Shown: one piece after another, positions 15,111-24,879 of the stretch
Numbering within the stretch: position 1 is the first letter of the stretch
Layout of the letters: the number at the start of each line of letters is the position of its first letter
Source: a virus
IMG/VR virus record: IMGVR_UViG_3300047444_000256
Coordinates: 1-38,109 of that record
Direction: 5' to 3' (one strand)
DNA: 38,109 nucleotides
The notes under the pieces: model-generated
Database searches by the model: none
What the model saw: only the letters and a program-made list of their open reading frames with translations
Told to the model about the DNA's origin: nothing
Program-made: the position numbers and the translations under genes

Positions 15111-15376
15111 AGCTTCTTGAATTGCTGCTGCTGACCGGCGACCTGGGCGATTTCCCAGCTCTGCGTGCACACCGAGCAGGTGTAGGTCGAAACGTGGGTG
15201 TTGGGATCGCTGTTGGTCATCATGCCGGTGCCGTCGTAGATCGGCTCCCAGGCGATGATGGGTTGTTGCACCGAGGCCGTGCGACTGACGCGGCACTGCG
15301 AATAGTCCGGTTGATTGGGGCAGTCCGGGTTGGCATTCGGTGCCGGGGGCGGATTGCCCATTCCTGGGTCGCTCAT
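15107..15376 (-). CDS. Cys-rich small protein, tandem paralogue A
   Basis: This encodes 89 aa from ATG at 15376 (ATGA overlap). The N-terminus is Pro/Asn-rich (GNPPPAPNANPD); the rest matches paralogue B: NPDCPNQ..QCR, then 'IIAWEPIYDGTGMMTNSDPN' and 'TYTCSVCTQSWEIA'. Shared elements are NPDCP, CR, the W-x-x-IYDG-x-G-x-x-TN-x-DPN core, and C-x-x-C-x-QSWE. The second Cys of the first pair is eight residues away here and six in B. Putative metal-binding or disulfide-bonded minor virion protein; function unknown. Confidence 0.65.
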   Translation of the reverse strand: MSDPGMGNPPPAPNANPDCPNQPDYSQCRVSRTASVQQPIIAWEPIYDGTGMMTNSDPNTHVSTYTCSVCTQSWEIAQVAGQQQQFKKL

Positions 15377-15729
15377 GACATTGCCGCCATTCCATTGTCG
15401 AGGGTTTTGATATAGGGCGTCGCAGCGGTCCAGAACGCCTGCCACGCGACAGTCAGCCCGGTGACCGCATCGGCATAGGCCGTGCCGTTGACGCCCGCGT
15501 TGTCCGGGTCCGCCATCACGCCGAAGTTGTTGCCGCCCTGCATCGGCCCCATACCAGCGCCAGATACCGCCTCAAACTCCGTTCCTGGCGTGCCAGTATA
15601 ACCATCCGACGCGGTCGCGACCGCTTCGTTCAGCCGCAGCACCGAGGTGTTAAGACCGGCGATACGGCTGACCACGCTGTTGGTCATCTGACCGAACGTG
15701 GTCTGGTTGGGGATCACGAGTGCGACCAT
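15373..15729 (-). CDS. Unknown small protein following the giant fibre
   Basis: This encodes 118 aa from ATG at 15729, overlapping the stop of the giant fibre gene as ATGA, so it is translationally coupled to it. The N-terminal part is helical (FGQMTNSVVSRIAGLNTSVLRLNEAVATA); the centre is Gly-rich (EAVSGAGMGPMQGGNNFG); the end is helical with aromatics (TVAWQAFWTAATPYIKTLDN). No family is recognised. Coupling suggests a fibre-assembly helper or fibre partner, but this is inference. Confidence 0.6.
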   Translation of the reverse strand: MVALVIPNQTTFGQMTNSVVSRIAGLNTSVLRLNEAVATASDGYTGTPGTEFEAVSGAGMGPMQGGNNFGVMADPDNAGVNGTAYADAVTGLTVAWQAFWTAATPYIKTLDNGMAAMS

Positions 15730-18700
15730 CAGTGAAGCGTCCTTGTTTCCAGGGTTGCCACGCGCGCCGCGAGTGCCGCATTCATCGCTGTCAGTTCTTT
15801 CACGCTGTTGACCAGCGCGGCAATGATCGCCGTGGTGCCGATGCTCAGGCTCGGGTTGGCGCTGTCCATTGTGCCGCCGCCACCGGGCAATTCAAATCCC
15901 GCCACCATGACCGCCTCCGGGATGATCCCGCGCACCTGTTGCGCCGAGAACCCCACGTCGTGGTAGTCATCGATCTTGGGTTTGGGTTTGAAGTTGCGGA
16001 CGCGACGGAAGCGGATTGGGTTGATTTGAAGGATTTCCGTGAGGCCCGCCAGCGATGGCGTGATGTCGGTCTTGGCGCGTTCGTCGGACAGGTCTTGATA
16101 GGCACCGTGGCCACCGACCACAGACCAGCCATTGAAGCACCAGCCGTCGTTGCGTATCCACCAATGGGCACCGCCAAACGCTGCGCTAAACCAATACAGC
16201 GCGCCGTTGTTGCCGTCCCAATCCCAGAACCAACTAGCAGCAAACGCGAATTGCCTTTGAGCACCGGCGTTCTGATAGAAACCGAAGCTGCCGTCATTCT
16301 GGGCAAACACCCCGCCATAGGCATACAGCGAATTGCGGCAGGAGATGTCACCGTTGATGCGGACGGTAAAGTTCCACTGGGAGTTCTCGACAAAATTCCA
16401 AGCACCGGAGCCGCCGTCGCGGGCCAGATAATAAGCATAGTTGTTAGCAACGTAGAACACGCCGCTCGCGTTCATGATGGTTTGGGTGTTGGTCTCGCCG
16501 CTGTTATGAACATAGGTCGCGTATACACCGCCGCCAACCGTGAGGCTGTTGTTGATAGTGACCGCCCCAGTGGCGCGGGTGATGGCGAACGGTTGCGCGA
16601 TATAATTGCCGTTGTCATCGTAATTATAGATGCCGAAATCGGAGCCGACGTTGCCGCCGCTTTCTACATTGCCATTCCCAGGTTGGATTTGCCAGCGGAG
16701 CAAACTGCCGGTGTAGCCCATGATCTGGTTTGCGTTGGCGTTGCCAGTGTTTTTGACCATATTGAAACTGGTATAGGCGCCATATATGGCGATGGCGCTG
16801 CCAAAGACGCTCAGCGTCTGATTGACGTTCAGCGTCGCTCCGACGGTGACGAGGCCATCGGAGCGACGGATGGAAAACGCCGTGCCGAGCTGGGTGCCGG
16901 TATCACCAAACCGCGTGATGCCGAAATTAGAACCGGCGTTGCTGCCGCTTTCCGGCGTCGCGTCTCCCATCGCGATCGACCAGCGTTGATACAGCGTGCC
17001 GCTATAACCGGAGATGGCATTGACGTGGCCGCTGCCCGCATTGGCCAGAGTGATTTGCGAGTTGTTGCCATACACCGCCAACGTGCCGCCGCCGGGATAG
17101 GCGCCCAACTGCGCATAAGCGCCGCCCGGGTCGTTGACCGAAATGGTCCCTTGGGTTTTATTAACAGCCAGATTGCCAAGCAGAGTGACATTCAGCGTCG
17201 TCCAGTCGATCGAAATCCCAGGCTGATAAGACGCGGTGCCGATGAATTTGGTGATGGCGAACGGCGCATGGTTCATGCCGCCCAGGAAGATGCACCACTC
17301 ATCAACCCCAGCGGTCTGCCCGGTGATGGTGCGCGCGGTCGGCGGCGTCGCGCCAGCGTTCAGTCTGAGGTTGCCGGGCGTCATGGCGACGCTGCCATCG
17401 ATCGGCAGATAGGCGCCAGATGGTGCGCCGTTGGCTTGGAAGTATTGCAGCGTCACGGCTTCCATCGCCGCTGTCGGATCGCGACCGAGCAGCACTGTGC
17501 TACCGTTGGCCATAACAAGGCCGCCGCCGCCGGTAAAATACCCCAGCGACGACTGGCCGCTCCAGAACTGGATGGTTTGCCCAGCGACGACGTTCAGCGT
17601 GCCGCCAGTGATTGAGAAGCCGTAGCCGGTGTCCCATAGCGTGATGTGCGCCGAGGTATCCCAGCCGTTGTTGTTGGGCGCGATGCGATTGCCGAAATGC
17701 AGCGGGCCGACTGTGGTGGAGAAATTCACCTGTCCAGTTGCGCGGCTGATCATCAGTGGCTGATCAATCGGCGCACCGGCATCAGTCCACCGGGTGATGC
17801 CGAAATCACTACCAGCATTGCCGCCGGGTTCAGTGCCTGCGTTAACTTGGAAGTTCCAGCGCGGCGCCCCGGCCGTGTAGAATTGCAGCGTGCGCCACGT
17901 CGCCGCCGGGCCATCGATGTTGATCTGCGGGTTGTCCCCCACAGCCCGCAGCACCGTGAATGTGCCAAGCCCAGCGACGGATTGGCCGATGTTAAAGTTG
18001 TTCAGCCCGGTCGAACTGATCTGGCCAATGAAACCGCCACCGGCAAAGATGTTGCTAACACCGGGAAACACATAGTTGAGCGTGCCGCCGCTATCGACCG
18101 AAAACCCGGTGTTGCCACCGTGTAGGTCGATGTGCTTCGTCAGATCATTCCAGCCGCTGGCAACGCCAGTGAAGTGAATGCCGCCGCTCATAGAGCCGCC
18201 GCTTAGCTGAAGGTAGTATTGGGCGAGGTAGTCAGTGTTCGGAAGATAGCCGACGAACACACCATCGACGTAGGCGTTGATCAGGTTGTTATACCACGCG
18301 AACCCGATCGTGTTGCCGCCATGCGGGACGCCGTTGTAGACGACGCCGAGGCCCCATATGGCAAACGTGCCGTTCGGATAAATCTGCGCCAGCACGCTCG
18401 GCACATAACCCGCCTGCATCTGATACCAGCGGAACCCGCCATAGCCGGTATAGAGCGAAACGAAATCGACCTCGCCCTGGCCCTGCGTCATATTGTTGGT
18501 GAGCGCGAGACCCCAGGTGCCGATGCCAGACAGCGTCGATGAGTTGGCACCGGCTGTGAATACCCCACTGACTCCAAGATTGCCAGTGATCGTGCCTCCC
18601 GCGATCGGCAACCACGGGCCGCCGTTGCGCAGGATGATGCCATCAGCATACTGCTTGGTCGCAGCCTGTAGGTCGGCCGTGGGGTCCGCTGACAGCGTGA

Positions 18701-21700
18701 TGGCCATGCTGGCTGGCATGGTGAGGCCGAAGCGGTTGAAGCTGGCGACCATCACCTGATTGATGTCGGACGACGCGTCGTTCGGGTTGCCGTTGTTGAT
18801 CCACACGTCGAGGTATTCATAACCCCAGGCGTTGGAGCGGAAGCCCGAGCGGATCGATGATGTGAGGCGCACTCCGGTATCACCGACACCGATGCCAAAC
18901 GTGCCGCCAAACCGCAGCTTGCCTTCCAGTGCGTTGCCGCTGAAGTTGGCGGGGGCCAGAAACAGGTGCCCTGTGGTGGAGTCAGCCGTGAACTGTATGT
19001 TCAGTCTACCGGTGAGCGTGCCGCCCGTGATCGGCAGGAAATTGCCAGACTTGGTATCGACATACTGCTTGGTGGCAGCTTGCAGGTTGGCGGTTGGGTC
19101 GCGGTCCAGCATCACCGCGCCGCTGGCACGCATGATCATCAACGGTGAGCCAAGTATGTTGGCGGCATCATCGTAGCGATAGAACACCAGATCGCCGCCA
19201 GTGTTAGAACCGTCGCGCGGCTCGCTGCTGGAATTGCCGATGTCCCAAAGTCGGTAGTTGCCTGAATACCAAGTCAGCGAACGATAGGAACCAGGGACGC
19301 CTTGTAGATTGATCTGCGCGCCTCCAGCACCATTCCAACCAGACCAAAGCGCGCCGCCAGTTATTTGGATGCTGGCTTGCGCAGTCAGCAACCCTGAGAG
19401 CGTGCCGCCTGTGAGTGGCAGGTATCCGTTGAGCGCCGCGCGGACCGCATCGACGTATTGCTTGGTGGCAACCGCCATGTTCTGCGTCGGATCGGTGCCG
19501 ACGAAGATGGTGCCGCCAACGGTAACATCACCAGTCTGGCGTTTAATGAAGAACGCTATCCAGGCATCGCTGCCGTTGTCCGCGTAGCGCCATAGGTTGA
19601 AGTCTGACCCGAGGTTGTTGCCAGCTTCGGAAATGTTATCTCCCAGACGGATCAGCCAGCGCGGCGACCCGACCGTCGTGCCCATGATCTGCCGGGCCAT
19701 GCCCGACGCAGTGTCCAGCGTGATGGTTGGCCACGCGCCATTCAAGCCGAGATTGCCGGAAAGGGTGCCACCGATGATCGGCAGGAACGGTCCGCCCGCG
19801 CGGGCGATGACGCCGTCAACGTAGTTCTTGTTGGCCGCCTGTGTCGATGTAGTGGGATCGCCTTTCAGTAGATACACCGCGCCCGACACCGACAGATCGC
19901 CGTTCGGCGACAGCCACATCAGTTGCGACGCGATGTTGGTGCCGGTGACTTGCCACCAACTGAAACTGCGAGCGGGGGTGCCGTAGAAATTAAAGAAATC
20001 GATCTCGGCGCCACCGCTTGAGTAATTGAAACCGAGGCCGCCGCCCCATCCGGTTGCGACGTTCGGCTGATTGCCATAAATGTAGAGCGGCACTGTGTTG
20101 CCAGGATCGAACGTCACCGACGCCTGGAACACGCCCCCAGCCTCATGGGTCATCACCTGATACCATTTAGTGGTATCATAGGCGAACCACAGGGGCACAC
20201 CTTGGTTGTTAACACGCGCGCCCATCATCAGGCGGCTCGGCCATCCGGCATTTGCATTGTAGCCGTAAAGCACAAGGCCAGTCTGGTCATAATTACTGGC
20301 AGGCCATCCTGACGCACCAGCCTGATTAACGATGTTCGCGATACCAATATCGCTTGGGTTAAATCCGGTCAGCGGATTGAACGCACCAGCACCGATCCAT
20401 TGCAGGGTTGGCGCCGCCGACCACGCGCCTGCCTTTCGACCGTAGGTGTAGATGTTATATGGCGCGTCGGTGGCCAGCGGCGTGCGACCATCGACGTATT
20501 GTTTGGTCGTCGCGTGCATGGTCGAGGTAGGATCGTGCGCGAGCGTCAGGTCGCCGTCAGTCATAGTTAGGCCGCTGACGTTCGTATAGAATTTCATAAT
20601 TCCGCCGACCCAGAATATATGGCTGGCGTCGGCTGCTGCAGTGTAGTTCAGTCGGTAGGCTGTGACGTTGAACCCATATCCGGCAGGATGCAGCGAGATA
20701 TAACGTGAGTTGTCAGTGAAACTGGAACCCGTTGCCAGACTGCTGTCGAAGCTGATGCCGCCCAGCATGTTGCCGCCGGTCAGCGCGAGGTAGCCGCCGA
20801 GCGTGCTGGTGACGTAGTTGCGGTTGACCAAGCTGGTGCCGGTGGTTGGCACCAGGGGCTGTAATAGCTGCCCCTGCATGGTGCCGCCAGCAAGGTTAAG
20901 CTTGTTGGTGTTGAGCCACGTCAGTGTGGCCTGCACGTCGGTCGTGCCTTGGATCGGCGGGGAAACCTCAACGGCATCCGCCGTGAAGTAGACGAGGCCG
21001 GTCGGCAGAAAAATCCATATCTCGCCGTCGCTAATGAACCAATCGCCGCGCACATACTGTGGAGTGCCAGGAGGCAAAGGCGGAATGTTCGTGCCGGTCC
21101 CTGTCGGCGGTATCCCTCCCTCTGTCACGATTATATAGCCGCCCTTGGGGACAGCACTCGGCGGCGGCATAGGAGTGTCGGGAAGGTTTATAGTATATTT
21201 GTAATGCACCACATCGTGTGCGACATCCAACTGGCCATAGAACACGAGGTTGCCAGATACCACTGCCGAAATCTGGGCTTGCAGGTTCTGATCTGCCAAA
21301 TCGACGTAGAATTTCGGCGTCGCCATTTCATCGACGGTCGGCGTCACGTGCGGCAGATATAGCTCGCCGGTCAGCGCATTATTGAACCCAGCAACGATCG
21401 GCAGGAATGGTCCGCCCGCCGCACCGATTAGCCCATCGGCATACTGTTTGGTGACCACCTCCATCTTGGCGGTTGGATCGCGGCCCACCGTGACGGTGTT
21501 GGTGATGCCGACGAAAGCCAGTCCGACATTTTCGCGGAAATAGGCGATGTCGTGGCCGCTCTGGCTGTTAGAGAACCAAATCTGATCAGTCGAAACGATA
21601 TTCAAGCTGGCCGTGGTGATCGAGAACCCGTAACCGCTGAACAGCGTGATGTGGTGGCTGGTGTCGGGTCGCCCAGCGACACCGAGGTAATTGTTATCGT

Positions 21701-24326
21701 TAAACCGGATGCCGCCGGTCATGATGCCACCGGCCAGCGGCAGGAAGGTATCGACGTAGCTCTTAGGCACCGCAGCCGACGTGTTGGTCGGCACGCGCGA
21801 CAGGATGACATCAGCGCCCGATGCCATGAACAGGCCCTGAGCCTGTATCCACGCGGTATCGACGCCGCAGATGAACACGTGCTGGCTGGCCGCATCCGCG
21901 ATGTAGTTCATGCGTCGCGGCGTCGGACCACTGACCCCAATACCGAAGCCGGAATGCAGGATCAGATGATGCGTGGCATCGCTCGGGCTTTGGCCATACA
22001 CATCAGCCCACGAGATGCCGCCCTGCATGATGCCGCCACCGAGCGGCAGGTAGTTGCCCGCCTTGCCGTCAACGTAGCCCATCGTCGCGGCTTGGTTGGT
22101 GGTTGTAGGCGGGCCAGCGAGCATCAGCGGCGGCAGGATGGTCACCGTGCCAAGCTGGCGATTGATGGCAAGCGGGCTGGGATAGAGAACGTTGCCGCTA
22201 TCATCGAAGCGATTGATCAGGAAGTCAGTGCCCTGATTACCGCCGGTTTCCTGTTGGGTGCCGCCGAACTCTACCGACCAGCGGTTCCTGCCTTGTCGCT
22301 GCGAAGCGAAATACCCTGCCGCAGTGTTTCCCCCTGTGACGCTGTTGGTCGTGGTGTTCCACACGACGGCGGGCCAGCCCGGTGTCGTAAGATGGATCGC
22401 AGCAGCGAGGCCCGTCGTGGTTGAGTCGATGTAAAGCGCATTGGTCAGAGGATATGATGGCCCAGCGGTCAGCGGGAGGTAACCACCGCCTGTGATCGGC
22501 GCGTAGTTGGCGCGCGCGTATTCTAAAGTAACCACCTCCATGCTGGTGATCGGATCGCGGCCGACCGAGATGGTGTTCTGCACCCAGAGATAGCCATCCT
22601 GGCGATCGATCCATAGCGGCGTGCCGCTGAAGCTGCCGTCGTCGTGGTAGCTGTAAAATGCGAGGTTGCTGCCGAAGCCGCTGCCATCTTCCAGATCAGG
22701 ACTGACCCCGACAAACCACCGCTGCCTGCCGCCGATGTAGAACGCATATCCCGGCGAGGTTCCCATCGGCGCGTTAACCACGAACGCCGTTTGCTGACTC
22801 GGCGAGGAGATCATCAAATTGCCGGACATCGTGTCGCCAGTCACGTTGACCCAGCGCGCGTCGCCGCCAGCGATGTTGACCGTGTTGGCGTTCAGGTAGC
22901 GAAGATTGACCACCTCCATATCAGTGGAGGGATCGCGGTTCACGTAGAGGCCGGTGTTCGGCGCCACGAAGATCGACGGGCCATCAAAGCTCAGCGCCAG
23001 TGCGCCGCCAGCGACAACGTTCAGATGGCCTGGGGTGATGCTGAAGCCGCCCCAGCCATCATACAGCGCGATATGTGCGCTCAAGTCTTGTGCGTTGGCC
23101 GCGTAGCGCGTCCCGAAGCTTAGCCCACCGCTGAGCCGGCCACCGGTGAGCGGCAGATAGCCGCCCGCTTTGATATCGACGTAGTGCTTGGTGGCGGCCC
23201 CCTGGTCGGTGGTTGGATCACCGGCTTGCAGCAATACCGTGCCTGCCACGATCAGTGCGGCGTTCAGGGTGGTGTTGCCGCTGCCGCGCGCGATGGTCAG
23301 CACGTTGCCGAGCAGCCCGCCGAAATCGTCGTAGCGCGAAACTATCAGATCGGTGCCGGCGCTGGAGCCGAGCACCTCCGGCGTAAAGCCGTCGCCCAGG
23401 GTGATCGTCCAGCGCCGCGCGCCGTTGCGTTGGCTCTGGATGATACCGACCGAACCGGTGGTCGCCTGCACATTTAGCGTGATGATCGGCCAGTAGGAGC
23501 CGATGCCAGACAGCCCGGTGAGGTTCAGCCGCGGGTTGTCGATCAGGTTTTCGATGTTGAGCGGGCCGGGGTTGATCGTGCCACCGGTCAGCAACAGGTA
23601 TTTGTTCGCCGGGCTTTGCTGGTCGACGTAGTGTTTGGTCGCCGCTTCCAGGTCGGTATTGGGATCGGTGGCGAGAAACACCAGCGAGCCGAAATGCACA
23701 TAGCCGGTCGCGCGTGTGATGGCGAACGGAGTGGGAAACTTCACGTTGCCGTTGTCGTCAAACCGGTTGATCAGAAAGTTGGTGCCGGCGTCAAAGCCAG
23801 TCTCTCGCTCGGTGCCGCCGAACTCCACCGACCAGCGCGATTTGCCGTAGCGTTGCGATTCAAAGTAGCCCGCAGCGGTGCCCGCCAGATCAGTGTTCCA
23901 TTTGACGGCGGGCCAGCTTGGTCCGGTCGCATGGACATAGAGTGTAGCGTCGCTCGTGCTCTGGATGGTCAGCGCTCCGGAGAGCGTGCCGCCGGTCAGG
24001 GGCAATACCCCCAGCCACGACGCAGTGCTGCCCTGGCGGCCGTAGACCAGCCCGTCGAGCGGCGCCTCGGGGAATGCCGCCCCGGCGCCCTTGCTGCTGT
24101 CGTAGAGCAGCTTGCGGCCCGTAGCGTCCATGCTGGTCGGCACGCCGGCCCAGATCTTGACCGGGTCCGCCAGCTCCAGTCCGAGCTCGCCAATTAACAG
24201 CGTGTTGGCCGGCGGCGCGCTGCCGGAATTCACGGTGTAGAGGTGCTGCACGGTCTCCCAACGCGCCCCCGCCCGCGGCTGCGCTTCGTCGTCCTTCGGG
24301 GGCGGGAAGTTGGCGCCGTCCATCAT
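15729..24326 (-). CDS. Giant tail fibre/tailspike with S74 autoproteolytic chaperone domain
   Basis: This encodes 2865 aa from ATG at 24326; a second ATG follows at once. The protein is built from about 15 units that end in motifs such as AATKQYVD or VTLEYARA, followed by G-x-(F/Y)LPL-x-GG-x-(L/M)-x-G, the common phage fibre repeat. Between them are beta-rich blocks with recurrent 'GSNxGTDFxI(N/T)RxDD' and 'ARxWxxxxGD' phrases. The C-terminus, from LSDERAKTDI (Ser2747), through PIRFRRV and DVGFSAQQVRGIIPEAV to a final coiled coil, is a peptidase S74 / intramolecular chaperone domain. That domain trimerises the fibre and cuts itself off before the Ser, using the Ser-Lys dyad of SDERAK. Placement inside head-completion genes is unusual. 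Confidence 0.9.
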   Translation of the reverse strand: MMDGANFPPPKDDEAQPRAGARWETVQHLYTVNSGSAPPANTLLIGELGLELADPVKIWAGVPTSMDATGRKLLYDSSKGAGAAFPEAPLDGLVYGRQGSTASWLGVLPLTGGTLSGALTIQSTSDATLYVHATGPSWPAVKWNTDLAGTAAGYFESQRYGKSRWSVEFGGTERETGFDAGTNFLINRFDDNGNVKFPTPFAITRATGYVHFGSLVFLATDPNTDLEAATKHYVDQQSPANKYLLLTGGTINPGPLNIENLIDNPRLNLTGLSGIGSYWPIITLNVQATTGSVGIIQSQRNGARRWTITLGDGFTPEVLGSSAGTDLIVSRYDDFGGLLGNVLTIARGSGNTTLNAALIVAGTVLLQAGDPTTDQGAATKHYVDIKAGGYLPLTGGRLSGGLSFGTRYAANAQDLSAHIALYDGWGGFSITPGHLNVVAGGALALSFDGPSIFVAPNTGLYVNRDPSTDMEVVNLRYLNANTVNIAGGDARWVNVTGDTMSGNLMISSPSQQTAFVVNAPMGTSPGYAFYIGGRQRWFVGVSPDLEDGSGFGSNLAFYSYHDDGSFSGTPLWIDRQDGYLWVQNTISVGRDPITSMEVVTLEYARANYAPITGGGYLPLTAGPSYPLTNALYIDSTTTGLAAAIHLTTPGWPAVVWNTTTNSVTGGNTAAGYFASQRQGRNRWSVEFGGTQQETGGNQGTDFLINRFDDSGNVLYPSPLAINRQLGTVTILPPLMLAGPPTTTNQAATMGYVDGKAGNYLPLGGGIMQGGISWADVYGQSPSDATHHLILHSGFGIGVSGPTPRRMNYIADAASQHVFICGVDTAWIQAQGLFMASGADVILSRVPTNTSAAVPKSYVDTFLPLAGGIMTGGIRFNDNNYLGVAGRPDTSHHITLFSGYGFSITTASLNIVSTDQIWFSNSQSGHDIAYFRENVGLAFVGITNTVTVGRDPTAKMEVVTKQYADGLIGAAGGPFLPIVAGFNNALTGELYLPHVTPTVDEMATPKFYVDLADQNLQAQISAVVSGNLVFYGQLDVAHDVVHYKYTINLPDTPMPPPSAVPKGGYIIVTEGGIPPTGTGTNIPPLPPGTPQYVRGDWFISDGEIWIFLPTGLVYFTADAVEVSPPIQGTTDVQATLTWLNTNKLNLAGGTMQGQLLQPLVPTTGTSLVNRNYVTSTLGGYLALTGGNMLGGISFDSSLATGSSFTDNSRYISLHPAGYGFNVTAYRLNYTAAADASHIFWVGGIMKFYTNVSGLTMTDGDLTLAHDPTSTMHATTKQYVDGRTPLATDAPYNIYTYGRKAGAWSAAPTLQWIGAGAFNPLTGFNPSDIGIANIVNQAGASGWPASNYDQTGLVLYGYNANAGWPSRLMMGARVNNQGVPLWFAYDTTKWYQVMTHEAGGVFQASVTFDPGNTVPLYIYGNQPNVATGWGGGLGFNYSSGGAEIDFFNFYGTPARSFSWWQVTGTNIASQLMWLSPNGDLSVSGAVYLLKGDPTTSTQAANKNYVDGVIARAGGPFLPIIGGTLSGNLGLNGAWPTITLDTASGMARQIMGTTVGSPRWLIRLGDNISEAGNNLGSDFNLWRYADNGSDAWIAFFIKRQTGDVTVGGTIFVGTDPTQNMAVATKQYVDAVRAALNGYLPLTGGTLSGLLTAQASIQITGGALWSGWNGAGGAQINLQGVPGSYRSLTWYSGNYRLWDIGNSSSEPRDGSNTGGDLVFYRYDDAANILGSPLMIMRASGAVMLDRDPTANLQAATKQYVDTKSGNFLPITGGTLTGRLNIQFTADSTTGHLFLAPANFSGNALEGKLRFGGTFGIGVGDTGVRLTSSIRSGFRSNAWGYEYLDVWINNGNPNDASSDINQVMVASFNRFGLTMPASMAITLSADPTADLQAATKQYADGIILRNGGPWLPIAGGTITGNLGVSGVFTAGANSSTLSGIGTWGLALTNNMTQGQGEVDFVSLYTGYGGFRWYQMQAGYVPSVLAQIYPNGTFAIWGLGVVYNGVPHGGNTIGFAWYNNLINAYVDGVFVGYLPNTDYLAQYYLQLSGGSMSGGIHFTGVASGWNDLTKHIDLHGGNTGFSVDSGGTLNYVFPGVSNIFAGGGFIGQISSTGLNNFNIGQSVAGLGTFTVLRAVGDNPQINIDGPAATWRTLQFYTAGAPRWNFQVNAGTEPGGNAGSDFGITRWTDAGAPIDQPLMISRATGQVNFSTTVGPLHFGNRIAPNNNGWDTSAHITLWDTGYGFSITGGTLNVVAGQTIQFWSGQSSLGYFTGGGGLVMANGSTVLLGRDPTAAMEAVTLQYFQANGAPSGAYLPIDGSVAMTPGNLRLNAGATPPTARTITGQTAGVDEWCIFLGGMNHAPFAITKFIGTASYQPGISIDWTTLNVTLLGNLAVNKTQGTISVNDPGGAYAQLGAYPGGGTLAVYGNNSQITLANAGSGHVNAISGYSGTLYQRWSIAMGDATPESGSNAGSNFGITRFGDTGTQLGTAFSIRRSDGLVTVGATLNVNQTLSVFGSAIAIYGAYTSFNMVKNTGNANANQIMGYTGSLLRWQIQPGNGNVESGGNVGSDFGIYNYDDNGNYIAQPFAITRATGAVTINNSLTVGGGVYATYVHNSGETNTQTIMNASGVFYVANNYAYYLARDGGSGAWNFVENSQWNFTVRINGDISCRNSLYAYGGVFAQNDGSFGFYQNAGAQRQFAFAASWFWDWDGNNGALYWFSAAFGGAHWWIRNDGWCFNGWSVVGGHGAYQDLSDERAKTDITPSLAGLTEILQINPIRFRRVRNFKPKPKIDDYHDVGFSAQQVRGIIPEAVMVAGFELPGGGGTMDSANPSLSIGTTAIIAALVNSVKELTAMNAALAARVATLETRTLH

Positions 24327-24330
24327 GGGC

Positions 24331-24879
24331 TCAGTAGGAGCCCCAGCGATACATCACGCCGGTTGCCCAGCCCAGCGCGACCCCTGAGAGGTTGACGCTG
24401 GCCCAGTCGCTCAGCACCTCGTAGCCGCCGATGCCGACCATGCGCATCAGCCAGTAGAACCGCTGACCGTAGGTCGTGTAATTCCACGGCCCGGCGCCCT
24501 CCATCGCGGTGCTGCTGACGTCGTAGCCCACCGACACCTTGGAGACGCTCTTGCTGGTCACCAGACCACCCGCCGCACCGGGCGTGCCGCCCGCCGCACC
24601 GCTCTGCAGGGCGCGCTGTGACAGCGCCAGCTGATGCGCCGTCATCAGCTCGACGCCCGCCTGCAGCAGCGAGCCCCAGCGATACGGGCTCAGGCACACC
24701 GTGGAGATGTCCAGGCCAAACTGGATCTGCGGATCCGGATAGACCGTGTCGTCCCCGAACTCCGGAAAGTGCAGCCGGAACGTCGGCGGGTCGCTGATGG
24801 TGCTGGTCGGGATCACCGGCGCGCCAGAAGTGTCGAGCGGCACCGGGCCCGGCACAGGTGTGACGACGACGTCGCTCAC
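24331..24879 (-). CDS. DUF4054 head-tail adaptor protein
   Basis: This encodes 182 aa from ATG at 24879 (ATGA overlap with the previous gene). The protein has the DUF4054 pattern: 'FRLHFPEFGDDTVYPDPQIQFGLD', a helix with 'YRWGSLLQAGVELMTAHQLAL', then 'SKSVSKVSVGYD' and 'TTYGQRFYWLMRM'. Members of this family sit just after the major capsid gene and behave as connector/adaptor proteins docking on the portal. The N-terminal 30 residues are Pro/Thr-rich, and the C-terminus (VALGWATGVMYRWGSY) is unusually aromatic. The next gene is the giant fibre, five bases away. Confidence 0.8.
   Translation of the reverse strand: MSDVVVTPVPGPVPLDTSGAPVIPTSTISDPPTFRLHFPEFGDDTVYPDPQIQFGLDISTVCLSPYRWGSLLQAGVELMTAHQLALSQRALQSGAAGGTPGAAGGLVTSKSVSKVSVGYDVSSTAMEGAGPWNYTTYGQRFYWLMRMVGIGGYEVLSDWASVNLSGVALGWATGVMYRWGSY

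Noticed and set aside
15720-17615. A 631-codon open frame on the plus strand
   Set aside because: It is opposite the C-terminal part of the giant fibre gene, with no ribosome-binding site and no family-like motifs. Long antisense frames are expected in G+C-rich repeat-coding DNA, whereas the minus-strand frame has clear fibre and S74 motifs.
15729-24326. A diversity-generating retroelement acting on the fibre
   Set aside because: No reverse transcriptase, template repeat or adenine-biased variable region is visible in this window; repeats in the gene are structural units.
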